Below are positions 44,895 to 56,409 of a DNA stretch of 64,000 nt, piece after piece (position 1 is the stretch's first letter; each line of letters starts with the position of its first letter). Where the stretch lies: contig NW_025954975.1 of the NCBI RefSeq assembly GCF_022376445.1, positions 186,001 through 250,000 of the forward strand, written 5' to 3'. This stretch comes from Fomitopsis serialis (Eukaryota > Basidiomycota > Agaricomycetes > Polyporales > Fomitopsidaceae). The notes under the pieces are model-generated. The model had not been told where the DNA came from. It saw only the letters and a list, made by a program, of their open reading frames with translations, and did not search any database. A program made the translations under genes and the position numbers.

Positions 44895-47800
44895 TCATTC
44901 CTCCGTCAACTTCGCAAAGCTCAGCGGCGCGAATTGCTGGCGGGAGAAAGTAGAACGAGATCATCAGTCAGCGTGGCTCCGGCGTGCCCATCGATGGGCC
45001 GATACAGGGCAGAGAAGACACTCACGTATCCACCAGCTTCATAATGCTTGCTGTTGGCTTCGACCCAGTGCAGACGCAAGGCGTGTAGGAAGGCAGACAG
45101 GCCCTGCGCGAGAGGAGCGGTAAGTCAAACAGGCAAGGCCGGGAAGCGCTTCGGCTCCAAGCGGATCCAACGCACCTCCATGATACACAAGATGAACACT
45201 GTCAGAACAAACCAGAGTGCCCCCATCAGTACCAGTGCGATCCATCCGAAGATGCCGGGTATGGTGAGCACCCCAGCGAGGGTCATGTTCCACAGCACTT
45301 CGGACAGCTGCGCGTGCGCGAGAGAAAGAGCCCACAGACGGAGATATGATGCAGTGTGCGAGATACACCCGAGGCAGAACTCGATGGTGTGGATCACCTG
45401 GTGGATCACCACCTCGCTGAAATCGTGGTGCTCCTGTCAAGGCAAGCAATCCGATCAATATTCAATCGACGGGCGGAGAAGGTACACTCACGCCTTCCTC
45501 TTCGTTTGCTTCTGCGATGGCCCTGCCGTTTCCCTCCTCTTCACCCTCAAGCTCCGTGTCCGATACAACCCTTGCACCCTCATCGTTGCCTATATTGATA
45601 TAGCCCTGGTCCTGAATCTTCTTCATCTCCTTCCACTGTAGGTATGGCTTGGTGATAAGCAGCCACGGGACGCAGACGAACGCGATCAGCAGCAGGATCG
45701 TTTGAATGGTGTTCTGCCCACGATACAACTGCGTGTCGGGGGTAACGCTGCCCGGCGAGAGGAACATCCCGATGAGCATGTTCAGAAGCGACGGCGGAGG
45801 CGTTGGCGACCTTGCCAGTTCACCGACCATTTGTAGATGATGCACACGACGAGATACCGAAGATAGACTGCATGAAAGCATCTGAGGAATAAAGTTGGTC
45901 CAAGCTCGCTGCGGCGGTTGAAACGAATGTGATTCGGCACTTGCAGGCAGATAGCGAAGGTCATCTGAATAGAGATCGTATCAGTGTTCGTCCACGTCCA
46001 ATAGATACAGGACACACATGATCACACCCAGCACGATAGACATCTTCATCTTGTACGAGTTTGTGAAGATCAATGCGTTTTCAGCTCCATGCCAGCCGGA
46101 TCGATACCTATAGAGTACGTGTGCCCATTGGCTACAGCGGTCCCGTTGGTCCAGTCCCATCCCGAGTCGAAGATGTGCAGCGACTTGGAGAAGATATCGT
46201 TGTACATGAGACCGGTGTACATCGAGAAAGCACCCATAAGCAGGATGATGTACCGGCCGCTAAAATGCGCGTTAGTACTTGGTACAGAGGAACAACGAAG
46301 GTTTCGCGCACAAGAAGAATGTGCCAAAGATCTATGTTATCGTCAGCAATTGCTGCAACCAAGACCCATAATGGCGCACCTCTCCTAAGTCGGCCTTCGC
46401 CAGCTTGCGTTCCGTCAGTATCATCAATGCGGCAGCAATGAACGTGATTGCGCCATGTCCAATATCACCGAACATGACAGCAAACAAGAACGGGAAGGTG
46501 ATCGTGGCGAAGAGACCCGGGTTAACCTCTTGATACGTCGCAATGCCATAGGCGTCCATAATAGTCTGGAAACCCTCGGTGAACCTGTTCGTACGGATGT
46601 ACGTCGGCGGCGTCTTGTTCGTGCGAAGTTCGTGCAAAATGGGAGGCACATTGGTCCCGGCTTCCTCCTGTAAAGATGTCAGCAACCCACCCAGCAACAA
46701 GGTGCTGTCAGCGTACTGTGGCGTGTCTTAGAGCGAGCTGGATCTGGGGAATATCCCTAGTGGGACACCAGCCTCGGCGATGAGAGTCTTCCTCCGCACA
46801 TCATAGTTCAGGAAGTTCAGCGTCTCATAGATCGCCTTCTCCTTCTTGACGACGTCTACCCAAGAGGCAATGTTCTCCCCTATCTTGTCAAGTTCCGCCC
46901 TACGGCTGGCGCCTGTGTTGTACAGGACAACCTGGAGGTCCTCCAGGCGCGCAGTGACCTCGCGCATAGAGTCCGCACGCTTATCCGCGTTCGCATCGAT
47001 AGGGTAGAGCGTTGCACCCATCGACTCCGCGACCTTGCGAATCTTGGCGAGCAAGGTATCACCATGAGCAAAGATGATGAAGACATTCTTGCGCGTCTCC
47101 TCGCCGGTAACGGGGTCGACGAAGGGCTCAGCAATATCAGTGTGGTTCATGTAGAGATTGCCACGCAGGACACGCCACAGAACACGCTCAAATGTAGGCA
47201 AGCGCGAACGCTCAATGGTGCCGGCAACGAACCTGAGGAATACACGCATGAGTACGCTTGATGGGGTGTGATGAGGCGAGTTACGTACTCTAGATCGAAC
47301 TGGAGGTTGGACGAATACTGTTGCTCACGGTCCTCGTGCTGCAGCAGAGGAGCTGAGCTGTCGTCCAGAGAGGACCGTCCATTCGATCGTAGTTGACAGC
47401 CTACACTGAAAGTGTGAATATCCACACATCAAGGTGCACATGAACCCACCTTCTCGAAGAAGACTGCAGTCTCGCGAAGAACATGGCGAGCCTCACGAGC
47501 TCCTTCGTGCGCTCGCTCAGAGCTGGTAGCTTTCATTCATCTGAATGAGCCGCGCCTCATGCTCCTGCAGCTTCGTGTCCAGCTCGTCCATCGTCTGCGC
47601 AGCACGCGGGCCGACCGTAGGAGCGGCGCAGAGTCGTACAGCGGGCGGATTTGGATCTTCTCCTTCTCTTTCTCGGTCTGAGTCTGGAAGAAACGCACTC
47701 GACGAGCCATCTCGTCGACTCGGCGGATCTCGCCCACGAAGGAGCGTTGGAAAGGATTGACATCAGGGTTGAGCTGGTCTGGCTGTCAGTATGCTGTCGT

Positions 47801-48003
47801 GGCACGGAGAAGGAGACCTCACATCTTTGAACTGGACGTTTCCAAGTTCGCCCAGCTCAGCAATGGTGTCGTGAGCGACTTCGGTTGGCACGATGAGCTG
47901 TACCAAGCTCATCGGCTCAGAGCCTGCATTACTGTTGAGCTTTCATACATCATATAGACAAGGGAAAACACGCACGAAAGGGGGACGGGTAGTCGTCCAC
48001 CAT
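44895..48003 (-). CDS. VPH1: V-type proton ATPase subunit a (Vph1/Stv1-like), with multiple frameshifts
   Basis: Start [20 protein letters not shown] at 48003, stop at 44895-44897 after LSFAKLTEE. The cytosolic N-terminal half includes [40 protein letters not shown] and [16 protein letters not shown]. The membrane half includes [20 protein letters not shown] (then IGHG), [40 protein letters not shown] and [20 protein letters not shown], which carries the conserved Arg in TM7 that is essential for proton transfer. The subunit forms the V0 stator half-channel in vacuolar or Golgi membranes. Single-base losses break the frame near 47615, 47528, 47497, 46783, 46090, 45905-45935 (three) and 45812. 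Length matches the usual 820-850 residues. One copy only is present, so Vph1 versus Stv1 cannot be assigned. Confidence 0.93.
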
Positions 48004-48218
48004 CTCGCTCAAAGCTCGTACTGCTGGAACGGGGGCTGGAACGGGGTGTAGAGGTGGTTGTGACGAACGCAGTCGCCGTCGGCAGCTGTGGTGACGAGGC
48101 GTCACATCCGTGACCCGTGTCAGGCGGTTGTGACATGCCATCACACAGGCGCTTAATGCCGAGACGCGATCGAGCTGCAGAAGCTCACTTTTGTCCGTCG
48201 CGCCTTGCGGTACTAGTT
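48004..48218. promoter_or_regulatory. Short bidirectional promoter between V-ATPase a and SEN34
   Basis: Only 215 bases separate the divergent start codons. Within it, GTGACGAGGCGTCAC (48091-48105) is a 6-bp inverted repeat with a 3-base spacer, containing TGACG/CGTCA half-sites of the bZIP/CRE type; further TGAC words follow at 48110 and 48129. Factor binding is inferred. Confidence 0.5.
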
Positions 48219-49364
48219 ATGAGTTCGAGCGGGCGCAAAATTCCCCTCCGAGTCTCCAATAACAAAGTATATGTTTGGGACATTGACGGTTGGTGTTCAG
48301 TACTTCTTATACTATGGCTCCGTGCTAAGCATAGGGTGTCACCCAGACATCGCGGCCTTGCGTGCGGACCACCATATATGCGGCGTCCTGACAGGCACGC
48401 TACCACACCTCTCCCAGCAAAATGTCTTTCTCGGGCCCCCTCTCTTACTTATGCCCGAGGAGGTAGTCCTCCTCGTCGACAAACGTAAGCTCCCACTTCC
48501 ATCCCGACATTAATTCTAGCTAGACTTCACCAAGCGCCTTTTCTTTCCTGCAGAGCTCGCCGTGCTAGTGGATGACCCCGCCGCACACCGCACACCTTCT
48601 CTCGATGCGCTAAAAGCATGGAACACAGAACGCGCTGCCGCTGCACAGCACCAGATCGCGCTTGCAGAAACGAAGGAGGCCTCGGAGAAGGCGGCGACGC
48701 TGTCCATGTCGGAGGAAGCGCTCCGCAAGCGGCGGGAGCGCGAGGAGCGCAGAGCGGCTGCAGCGCGTGCCAAAGCCCTAGCAGAGGGTGAGGACGTCGC
48801 TGTTCCTGAGCCGGCGGGCCCGGCGTCTGCTGCCGCAGCAGTCCCTTCAGCAGCTGACCAGCGGCCTGACACTCCAAGTGCTCAAGCCACTCCGGCGTAC
48901 ACAGTCACTCTCCCTGGGAGCTCCTCAGCACTCTCGTGGTATGACTCCGAGGGGTGCACATACGAGACCATCGCAGACGCACAGGCTGCAGGAATATGGA
49001 CTTACCCTGCCGACCTGCACGAGCGTGCAAAATGCCGGGTCTTCAGAGACCTCTGGGAAAAGGGCAACTTCATGGGCGGAGGGATCAGATTTGGCGGTGA
49101 CTTTCTGGTGTATCCCGGTACGTTACAGTGTCGAGTAAAGTGCAATCTCGGCATGCTCACATCTGGGCAGGGGACCCTATGCGCTATCACTCACATTTCG
49201 TCGCCAGCGTTGTCGATTCGCCTGTGTCTACGATCAAACCGATGGAGATCGTAGCGCACGGGCGATTGGGTACTGCGACGAAGAAGGCCCATTTAATCTG
49301 TGGCTGGGACGACGAGAAGCAAGAAGTATCATATTTCTCTATCGAATGGGCCGGCTTTGGTTAA
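48219..49364 (+). CDS. SEN34: tRNA-splicing endonuclease subunit Sen34
   Basis: Four exons (48219-48288, 48347-48484, 48554-49117, 49171-49364) join in frame to 321 residues. Start MSSSGRKIPLRVSNNKVYVW. The N-terminal domain includes ADHHICGVLTGTLPHLSQQN and a LLMPEEVVLLV core. A charged Ala/Glu-rich coiled-coil region follows (KRREREERRAAAARAKALAE), then the C-terminal nuclease domain. The catalytic triad is visible: Tyr in YPGDPMRYHSHF, His in the same motif, and Lys in TATKKAHLI. Sen34 cleaves the 3' splice site of intron-bearing pre-tRNAs within the four-subunit SEN complex. There is no frameshift. It shares its promoter with V-ATPase a. Confidence 0.93.
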
Positions 49365-49493
49365 TGCAGACATCAATGAATCTGCCATTTCTCATGAAGA
49401 GACGTGCGATGCATATGCGTGGTCAGTCCGTGACGTATGAGGGTTACAAGATGTACAGATATTCGAATTCAGCGAGCAAAGAAGGGAACATTC

Positions 49494-51142
49494 TCAGTCA
49501 CGTTTCCGCCGGGGAGACGACCCGGCGCTACCCATGCTGGTACTTCCACTGACCCGCATCCTAGCAGCAGATCCACTGGGCGGCAGGTGCATCTGCGGGC
49601 TTGGCCCTACCACGGGGCTCAGCTCTACGAAGTCGCCTTCCTCCATGCTGTCCACTGCCTCGCTGAACATCCTGCGATGGCCCCTGCTAACGCTACTGGA
49701 AACGCCCGGCAGCTTGCTCGCTCCCCTGCCGCCGCCGAGGCTGAGCAGGCGCACGACCCAGTCGTTTAGCCACAGTATGAGGGCAAAGATTGGGAGGCGG
49801 ATTGGGATGGCTGGATGCGGGTGTCGAATGTCCTCGAGCGTGCTGGAGGAGGCGCTGGGTGGAAGGGAGACGGCGGGGTTGTAGGGGTCGAGAGGGACGG
49901 ACGGGCGTGCATGGCCATGATGATGTACTGAGGAAGGTGAGGACTCTTCGGATGACGACGCGAGTAATACGTACCGCAGGGAAGACAAGCGCGAATAGTG
50001 CTGCGTTGGCGAGGCTACTGCCCCACATGCATAGTGCCGTTGAAGGTAGCCCTGGAGGCCTGTGCTTAATCTGGGGTCCATCTGCCAGTGTACTCCGAGC
50101 ACGAGAACGCACCGAATGCCCAATAGTATGCCCAACGCTCCTCTAGATGCCTCACTCTTCTCGACAGTGAGAGCCCCCTGGTGATCCATACATGCCTACC
50201 CAATGCATGAGCAACGACTTAACCTGCCTGCCTATCACTCACTCAAAGCAATAGTATCTACAGTACCGTCAGCCCAGGTCTCACCATGACACATGCGAGA
50301 CACGCACTCACGCGTCGACCCAGCAGAAGAAGGTGAACCCCGCGAATGAACCCACCACAGGCACGCGCCCGAGCGCAAGGGAGAGCACGAGCGATGTCAT
50401 GACCATGATCCCGCCATACGCGGAGGTTGCAAGGGAATTCAGGAGCCCTGTGTACGTTGATGGCGGCGCTGCGCCTGCGCGAGGGCCATGCTGAAGGGTG
50501 AAAGTGCGCTTCGCGATCAGGCCGCACCAATTCCTCTAGGAGTCGGTGTTAGCGTCTCAGATGTCGGTGCGTCGCTACACAGCGCATCCGCATAAGCTCC
50601 ACGCCGGTGGTTCCCCTGCGGCGATGCAAACTGGCATACATACAGACGGCACGGAAGGTGGAAGGACGGGAGGACTTACATTGAGATAGAGGGAGATGCC
50701 CACGACCGGGAGGAGCCAGAGCACCTGATACGCCCAGCCGACGTTACGGTGCAGCCAGTAGTGCTCCCCCTGAGCGAGCGGGAAGAGGAGAAGGTCAAAC
50801 AGGTATATTGACGCGAGCGAGAGCAAATTCAACAGCAGGGACTTGAGCACATTCCCTCGGATCTCGGAGTCGCTGCGATCGGCGGGCGAGGTCAACATCG
50901 AGCGCGGGTATGAGCCGGACAACACCGCACCTCGCGACAAGCCTGACGACGGTGTCCCAGCGAAAGGCATCGACGAGTCCCCGCCATGCGCACGAGAATT
51001 GCACGCGTATTGTGTCCTGTAGCGGAAGGAAATTCGGGTAGGACGACCTAGACGTATAGAACGTGCTCGCAGAGGGCGAGACGGCATAGCTATGGTCCAC
51101 GGACGGCGAGATGGGATATGCGCGGTGCGACGACCTCGACAT
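49494..51142 (-). CDS. EI24-family multi-pass membrane protein
   Basis: Start MSRSSHRAYPISPSVDHSYA at 51142; the stop at 49494-49496 follows SPRRKRD. Family blocks read WRGLVDAFRWDTVVRL, then KSLLLNLLSLASIYLFDLLL and HRNVGWAYQVLWLLPVVGIS, a TYTGLLNSLATSAY segment, MVMTSLVLSLALGRVPVVGS, GFTFFCWVDA, CMWGSSLANAALFALVFPA and IIMAMHARPSVPLDP. The Ser-rich cytosolic tail has SRGHRRMFSEAVDSMEEGDF. EI24 proteins reside in the ER and act in autophagy and apoptosis signalling in animals; the fungal role is not established. At least one base is missing near 50935 (VVRLV versus SRGAVLSGSYPRSML frames), and exon joins between 50060 and 50560 were only partly resolved. Confidence 0.82.
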
Positions 51143-52127
51143 CGCCGCGATCTGGGTCGAGCGAGAAAGAGCGACGATGAAGGTCGTGCGTCCGGCACCT
51201 TCGTCACAGTGCGCGGTGAAACGCGGTGTGACACCATGTGACGGCACGCGTATCACGCAAACCTCGCGCACGACGGAGGAGCCCTTCCCAATCTTCTTGT
51301 CGCACCTTCCGTTCGCTCTCGCAACTCTCCATCCTGAAGGACCATTCCGACATGTGTCGGTGTTGCGACTCATCGGCGACCGCGAAATGTTCTCGTGTAT
51401 GCGGACACACGTCCAGTCTCTACAGTGCCAATACCAAGACCCTGCTTTGCGCCAAGTTCCTACCAGACTACCGGAAAGAGGAGTCTGACCTTCGCACTCG
51501 ACACAATCTCGCAGCGACGATGCGCCGCAGAATAATACGGCAGGACTTCTACGTCCAGAAGCTGACCTTCTGCACACAATTGGTCGGCGGAAGTCCACCT
51601 GCGAATGCAACGAATGTCTGCAAGCGCTTCATGAAGTCCATCTGACGGGCACCCACGCAGTACCTGATGCGCGGCCGTCACCAGCGGATGGCTCGACTGG
51701 AGCAGACTGGCCGCATTCAGGCTGGCCTGGTTCTCATGACCGATGTGCCGCAGTGCGTGAGTTGTTGTGGTTGCAGCGTGGCAGATTGACGCATATAGAC
51801 GGGCCTACAGAGGCTGGGCTGGGCCCGTCCGAGCGGCGAGGGCTCTGTGGCCGTGGGGGGCAGCGCAGAGGCGGCCGCGGGCGACATACACGCGTATCTG
51901 CTACAGGTCGCTGGCAGCGGAGACGGGGAGAGGCTCGAGGAGACGCGTCCAGACGGGCGTGGAGTACCTTGTCACTGTGAGGTGACGTGACATAATCCCG
52001 TTCCTGCGCCGATCGCACAGACGCGCTGCGTGCGTTCATAAGTCCTCGTTCTCCGCCTCAGCCACTCACTTCGCCATATAACACCCTGCATCCCCGTCGC
52101 ATCTCTTTCTCCATCCTTCGACACGCC
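51143..52127. other. Divergent intergenic region upstream of trehalose phosphorylase
   Basis: A plus-strand frame at 51238-51645 has basic, unstructured composition and no recognisable motif, and I do not call it. The TATA-like element near 52075 is listed separately. Confidence 0.45.
52075..52082 (+). promoter_or_regulatory. TATA-like element of trehalose phosphorylase
   Basis: CCATATAACA lies about 46-53 bases before the ATG at 52128, implying a short leader, or that the functional TATA is elsewhere. Confidence 0.35.
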
Positions 52128-54934
52128 ATGGCCCCTCCACACACTTTTGAATCAAAGTCCTCCGTAACCGCAAGGCGCAGGCTGTCCAGCGTCGCCACTG
52201 CTAGGCGTCCCAATGTCCCCGGATATACCAGTCTGCAGGTCAGTTCCCGCCTCGTCAGCCTGTGGATTGGCTCCCTCATATGCTTCGCATAGCCCATGTG
52301 GGCCGGTATCGCAGGAGTCGTGATCAATAACAACACGCAGTACGAAGTTGCAATGTCCATCCACGACTCTGTTTACTGCACGGACTTCGCGTCATCTGTG
52401 GTGCCGTACGATGCAACTGACCCCGAGAAGCAGGCTACGGCCATCGAGCAGCACGTCCTCGAGACCCTCCGCAAATTCTCCTCGGACATCTCTGCAAGTT
52501 CCTGGGAGCAGGCGTCACTTTGAGTCTCCTGCGTGAGGTGGGTAGTCATCACACCAACGTAATCCGCGAGTGGAGCGCACGAGCCTAATGGATGCTCTCA
52601 GGCGCCCAACTTGTGCACCCGCTTGTGGCTGGACCTGGACATTGTCCCTATCGTCTTCAACATCAAACCCTACCACACCGACTCTATTACTCGCCCGAAC
52701 ATCAAGCACCGCATCTCCTCCACCACGGGATCTTACGTTCCCTCAGGGGCGGACACGCCGACGGTCTATTACGACCCCAACCAGCTGCAGGATAACTCCA
52801 AGCTCACGACCAATGCGCAGACCAAGCTGCCCATCACGCGCACTGTCGACGAGCAGGCCGACTCCGCTGCACGGAAATGTATCATGTACTTCGGGCCCAA
52901 CAACAACCCGCGCCTGAGCATCGGACCGCGCAACCAGGTCGCGGTCGACGCGGCGGCAAGATTCGCCTCATTGACGACCTCGACGAGTACCGCAAGACGG
53001 TCGGCAAAGGGACGTGGAACGCGGTCATAAAGCTCGCGGATGAGCTCCGCGAGAAGAAGATCAAGTTCGCGTTCTTCTCCTCTACCCCGCAAGGCGGTGA
53101 GTGTCGCGCGGAAATCCCCCCGCGTTTCCCCATAGATCCTATTCATGACGGAGATTGATCAGTTGCGCCTTGTCTTTTTATGCTGTCAACCCTGCTCGTG
53201 AACTCTACACAACGAATTGAATTGACTTGACGCGTTCCTGGCTTCTCAGGAGGTGTCGCTCTCGTGAGTAGACTTCATTGTCGGCGGGAACTCGTTCCTC
53301 CGGCGAGAGAACGGCAAAACAGACGCTGACGGATTCCCCGTTCATTGTAGATGCGTCATGCGCTCGTGCGGTTCTTCAGTGCATTGGACGTCGATGCTGC
53401 TTGGTACGTCCCTTGCTCTTTCGGGCCCGCCTACTGTTCAGGGGCTGCGGTTGCTTCTGAATTCTTCTGACGCACGCTCGTCACGCCAGGTATGTGCCGA
53501 ACCCGTCGCCGGCCGTATTCCGGACGACGAAGAATAACCACAACATCCTGCAAGGCGTCGCGGACCCGAGCTTGCGCTTGACCGCTGAGCAGAAGGAGCA
53601 GTTCGACCAATGGATCCTCAAGAACGGCTTGCGTTGGACTGCCGAGGGCGGCCCGCTGGCTAAGGGTGGCGTCGACATCGCGTTTGTTGGTCAGTCCACT
53701 CCCTCCCGCTCTCGCCGTTTAGGTTCTGACCTCGTCCTCCAGATGACCCCCAAATGCCCGGCCTCATCCCGCTGATCAAGCGCCTGCGCCCGGACATCCC
53801 CATTATCTACCGCTCGCACATCGAGATCCGGAGCGACCTCGTCAGCATAGAGGGCTCGCCGCAGCAGGAGGTGTGGAAGTACCTCTGGAACAACATCCAG
53901 CACGCGACCTGTTCATCAGCCACCCCGTGAATAAGTTCGTGCCCAGTGATGTTGCCCCGGAGAAGCTTGCGCTACTGGGCGCTGCCACCGACTGGTCAGT
54001 CACTGCCTCGATTCTGGTTTGGCTCAGGGTATGCTGATCTGAGGTATTTGTGTTTGTAGGCTGGATGGCCTGAACAAGCCCCTTGATCCCTGGGACTCAC
54101 AGTACTACATGGGCGAGTTCCGCTCGCTCTGCGTGAAGGACAAAATGTACGAGCTCGCGTGGCCCAGGCGCGAGTACATCGTCCAGATCGCCCGCTTCGA
54201 CCCGGCCAAGGGTATCCCGGATGTCATCGACTCGTATGCGCGCTTCCGCCGCATGGCGAAGGGCAAGATCCCCACGGAGGAGATCCCACAGTTGCTGATC
54301 TGTGGCCATGGTGCGGTCGACGACCCGGACGCGAGCATCATCTACGACCAGGTGATTAACCTGATCCAGGCAAGTACCATGAGTATGTGTCGGACATCGT
54401 GGTCATGCGGTGCCCGCCGAGCGACCAGTGTGAGTCCCGCTTGCTTCATGGAGGGGGGCGTTCTCTGACGGTCTTCCAGTGCTGAACGCGCTCATGGCCA
54501 ACTCGCGCTTCGCCCTCCAGCTCTCGACGCGCGAGGGCTTCGAGGTGAAGGTCTCCGAGGCGCTGCACACGGGCAAGCCCGTCATCGCGTCGCGCACGGG
54601 CGGCATCCCGCTGCAGGTCATCCACGGCAAGAGCGGCTTCGTCACCGAGCCGGGCGACAACGACGCCGTCGCGAAGCACATGTTCGACCTCGTCACGGAC
54701 GACGAGCTCTACGAGACGATGGCGCTCTACGCGAAGACGCACGTCTCGGACGAGGTCGGCACGGTGGGCAACGCCGCGGCGTGGATGTACCTCGCGGTCA
54801 TGTACTGCAGCCGCGGCGTGAGGCTGCAGCCGAAGGGCGCGTGGATCAACGACTTGATGCGCGAGGAGACGGGCGAGCCGTACTTGCCTGACGAGCCGAG
54901 GCTGCCCCGCGGGGACCTCCACGTCCAGGGTTGA
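52128..54934 (+). CDS. Trehalose phosphorylase (retaining, GT4-like; clock-controlled gene-9 homologue)
   Basis: Start MAPPHTFESKSSVTARRRLS at 52128, stop at 54932-54934 after RLPRGDLHVQG. Introns follow GYTSLQ, the NLC-preceding exon, STPQG, VALM-, DVDAAW, DIAFV, ATDW and PPSDQ. Family blocks: PMWAGIAG-like start of exon 2, YVPNPSPAVFRTTKNNHNIL, KNGLRWTAEGGPLAKGGVDI, YIVQIARFDPAKGIPDVIDS, ICGHGAVDDPDASIIYDQV, and the GT4 E-x7-E motif in STREGFEVKVSEALHTGKP. It catalyses reversible phosphorolysis of trehalose to alpha-glucose-1-phosphate and glucose (EC 2.4.1.231 in basidiomycetes), linking storage trehalose to glycolysis in the cytosol. Single bases are missing near 52487, 52952, 53904 and 54371, between conserved blocks. 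Expected length is about 730-740 residues. Confidence 0.93.
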
Positions 54935-56409
54935 ACTTGACTGCCAGCCTGTCAACACGAAGTTTGGAGGTGATAAAAGCATTTCTTGGCAGGACTTTTG
55001 TTGTAAGATTCGTAATGCCTGACCAGGCAGTGCTTTGTATACCAAAAGCTGTAGAAGTAGAACTGTCGTCGCTGTCCGCTGGAAGAATCAAAGCTGTGCG
55101 CACTGTATACCACTGCGGATGACCTGCGAGGACCCGGAATCGGGACGACGACTGGCGTCAGCTCTATGGCCGTCAGTCTGTGTTCGTCGACTACTATAGG
55201 ATCGAACGGGATCGATCTTGCAATGGACTCCTCGAGGATGCTGCCAGGCCGTCTCTGGCCTGGGTGATCGGCGGCACTGGTCAAAAGTCTAACGGGCACC
55301 TGGGAAAGTCAGGTCAGGAATCGGAGGCAGTCCCGGACGGATACAAGCTCCACCGTTGGCGTTCAACCTGTGGGCCACCTGGTGTTTCGATGATGAAACA
55401 CCCTCTAGTGGCAGAACATGGCGCGGACGGTGGGCGAGCGTTCCTAAACTTGGCGAGAGGTGAGTTACTAGGGCCCTGTGATCGGTCTGAATCATCGGCG
55501 GATGGACGAGAAGTACTTGAGGATCAACGAGCCAGACTGCATTAACCGGTAGCGATCACCTGCCAAGGGCGGTAGACCGACTACTCGAGAACGTACTGAC
55601 AGGCGTAAGTGTATCCGACCTCTGTAGATATCAATAAACGATTAATCTGCAAAGGGCGGGGGAGACGGAGACGGAGACGTATAGCTTGTCCATGAGGCGG
55701 AGTGCATAATGTCAATGAGAGTCCAAGAAGGCACAAGGAAGTACGAGAGCCGACCTAGAAAACAACGTCGACACAGCGAAGATGTGTATGACGATAGATA
55801 CATCAAAGATGGAGAGCGGGAACGGAAGAGAGGCGAGAGGATGGAGAACGAACCGGAGACAGGTAGGATGATGCAGATGTACGCGGCAGGAGTATGCCTA
55901 TTGTTGTATCTATACATGCGAAGATATGCGAGGATACCACAGCTACACAGCTAGCGCCGGAGCATATCATGCGCGACGGGGAGGCCAATGCGAGGGTTGT
56001 TGACGATGCAAGTGGCAGATTGCGGGCGAGCGACATGAGGGTCGCGGCGCCACAGATGAGATGAGGATGAGATGAGATGAGGAGAAACGCGACACTGAAT
56101 TTTGCTGTTTTCTTGGATCGAGGGACTTCGGAGATTTGGCCTTGGGAGGCGGCGGCTTGAGGAGAGCGATCGGCATAACGAGCGTGGTCAGCGAAAGACG
56201 TACTGCCATGAGAGCATGAGATGTCTTGGTGCATAGCGTGTAGAGGGGTTTGATCGTTCGTTGCGGGTGGACGTGGGTTTCGGTCTTCAGATCATGAGGT
56301 GCGACATAGGGGTACAACACGGGCGACGGCGGCATGATGCAAGAAAAACGGTCAGGAGCGGAAGTGAAGTTCAAAGATGTTGGAGTGGGTCGATTGTGCG
56401 CGACACCAC
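54935..56409. other. Convergent intergenic region, no gene recognised
   Basis: About 1.5 kb between the 3' ends of trehalose phosphorylase and CDC25. The minus-strand frames at 55642-56374 look like shadows in the CDC25 3' UTR. It holds a GATGA-type simple repeat (56047-56090). Confidence 0.5.
56047..56090. repeat. Short GATGA/GATGAG simple repeat
   Basis: Six imperfect tandem GATGA units in the presumed CDC25 3' UTR. A likely polymorphic microsatellite. Confidence 0.75.

Noticed and set aside
51238..51645. 135-residue plus-strand frame upstream of trehalose phosphorylase
   Set aside because: No family resemblance, basic unstructured composition, and partly antisense to the EI24 gene's 5' region. 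It could not be supported as a gene.
55642..56374. Minus-strand frames downstream of CDC25
   Set aside because: They lie in the presumed 3' UTR with simple repeats and show no domain, start context or splice structure.
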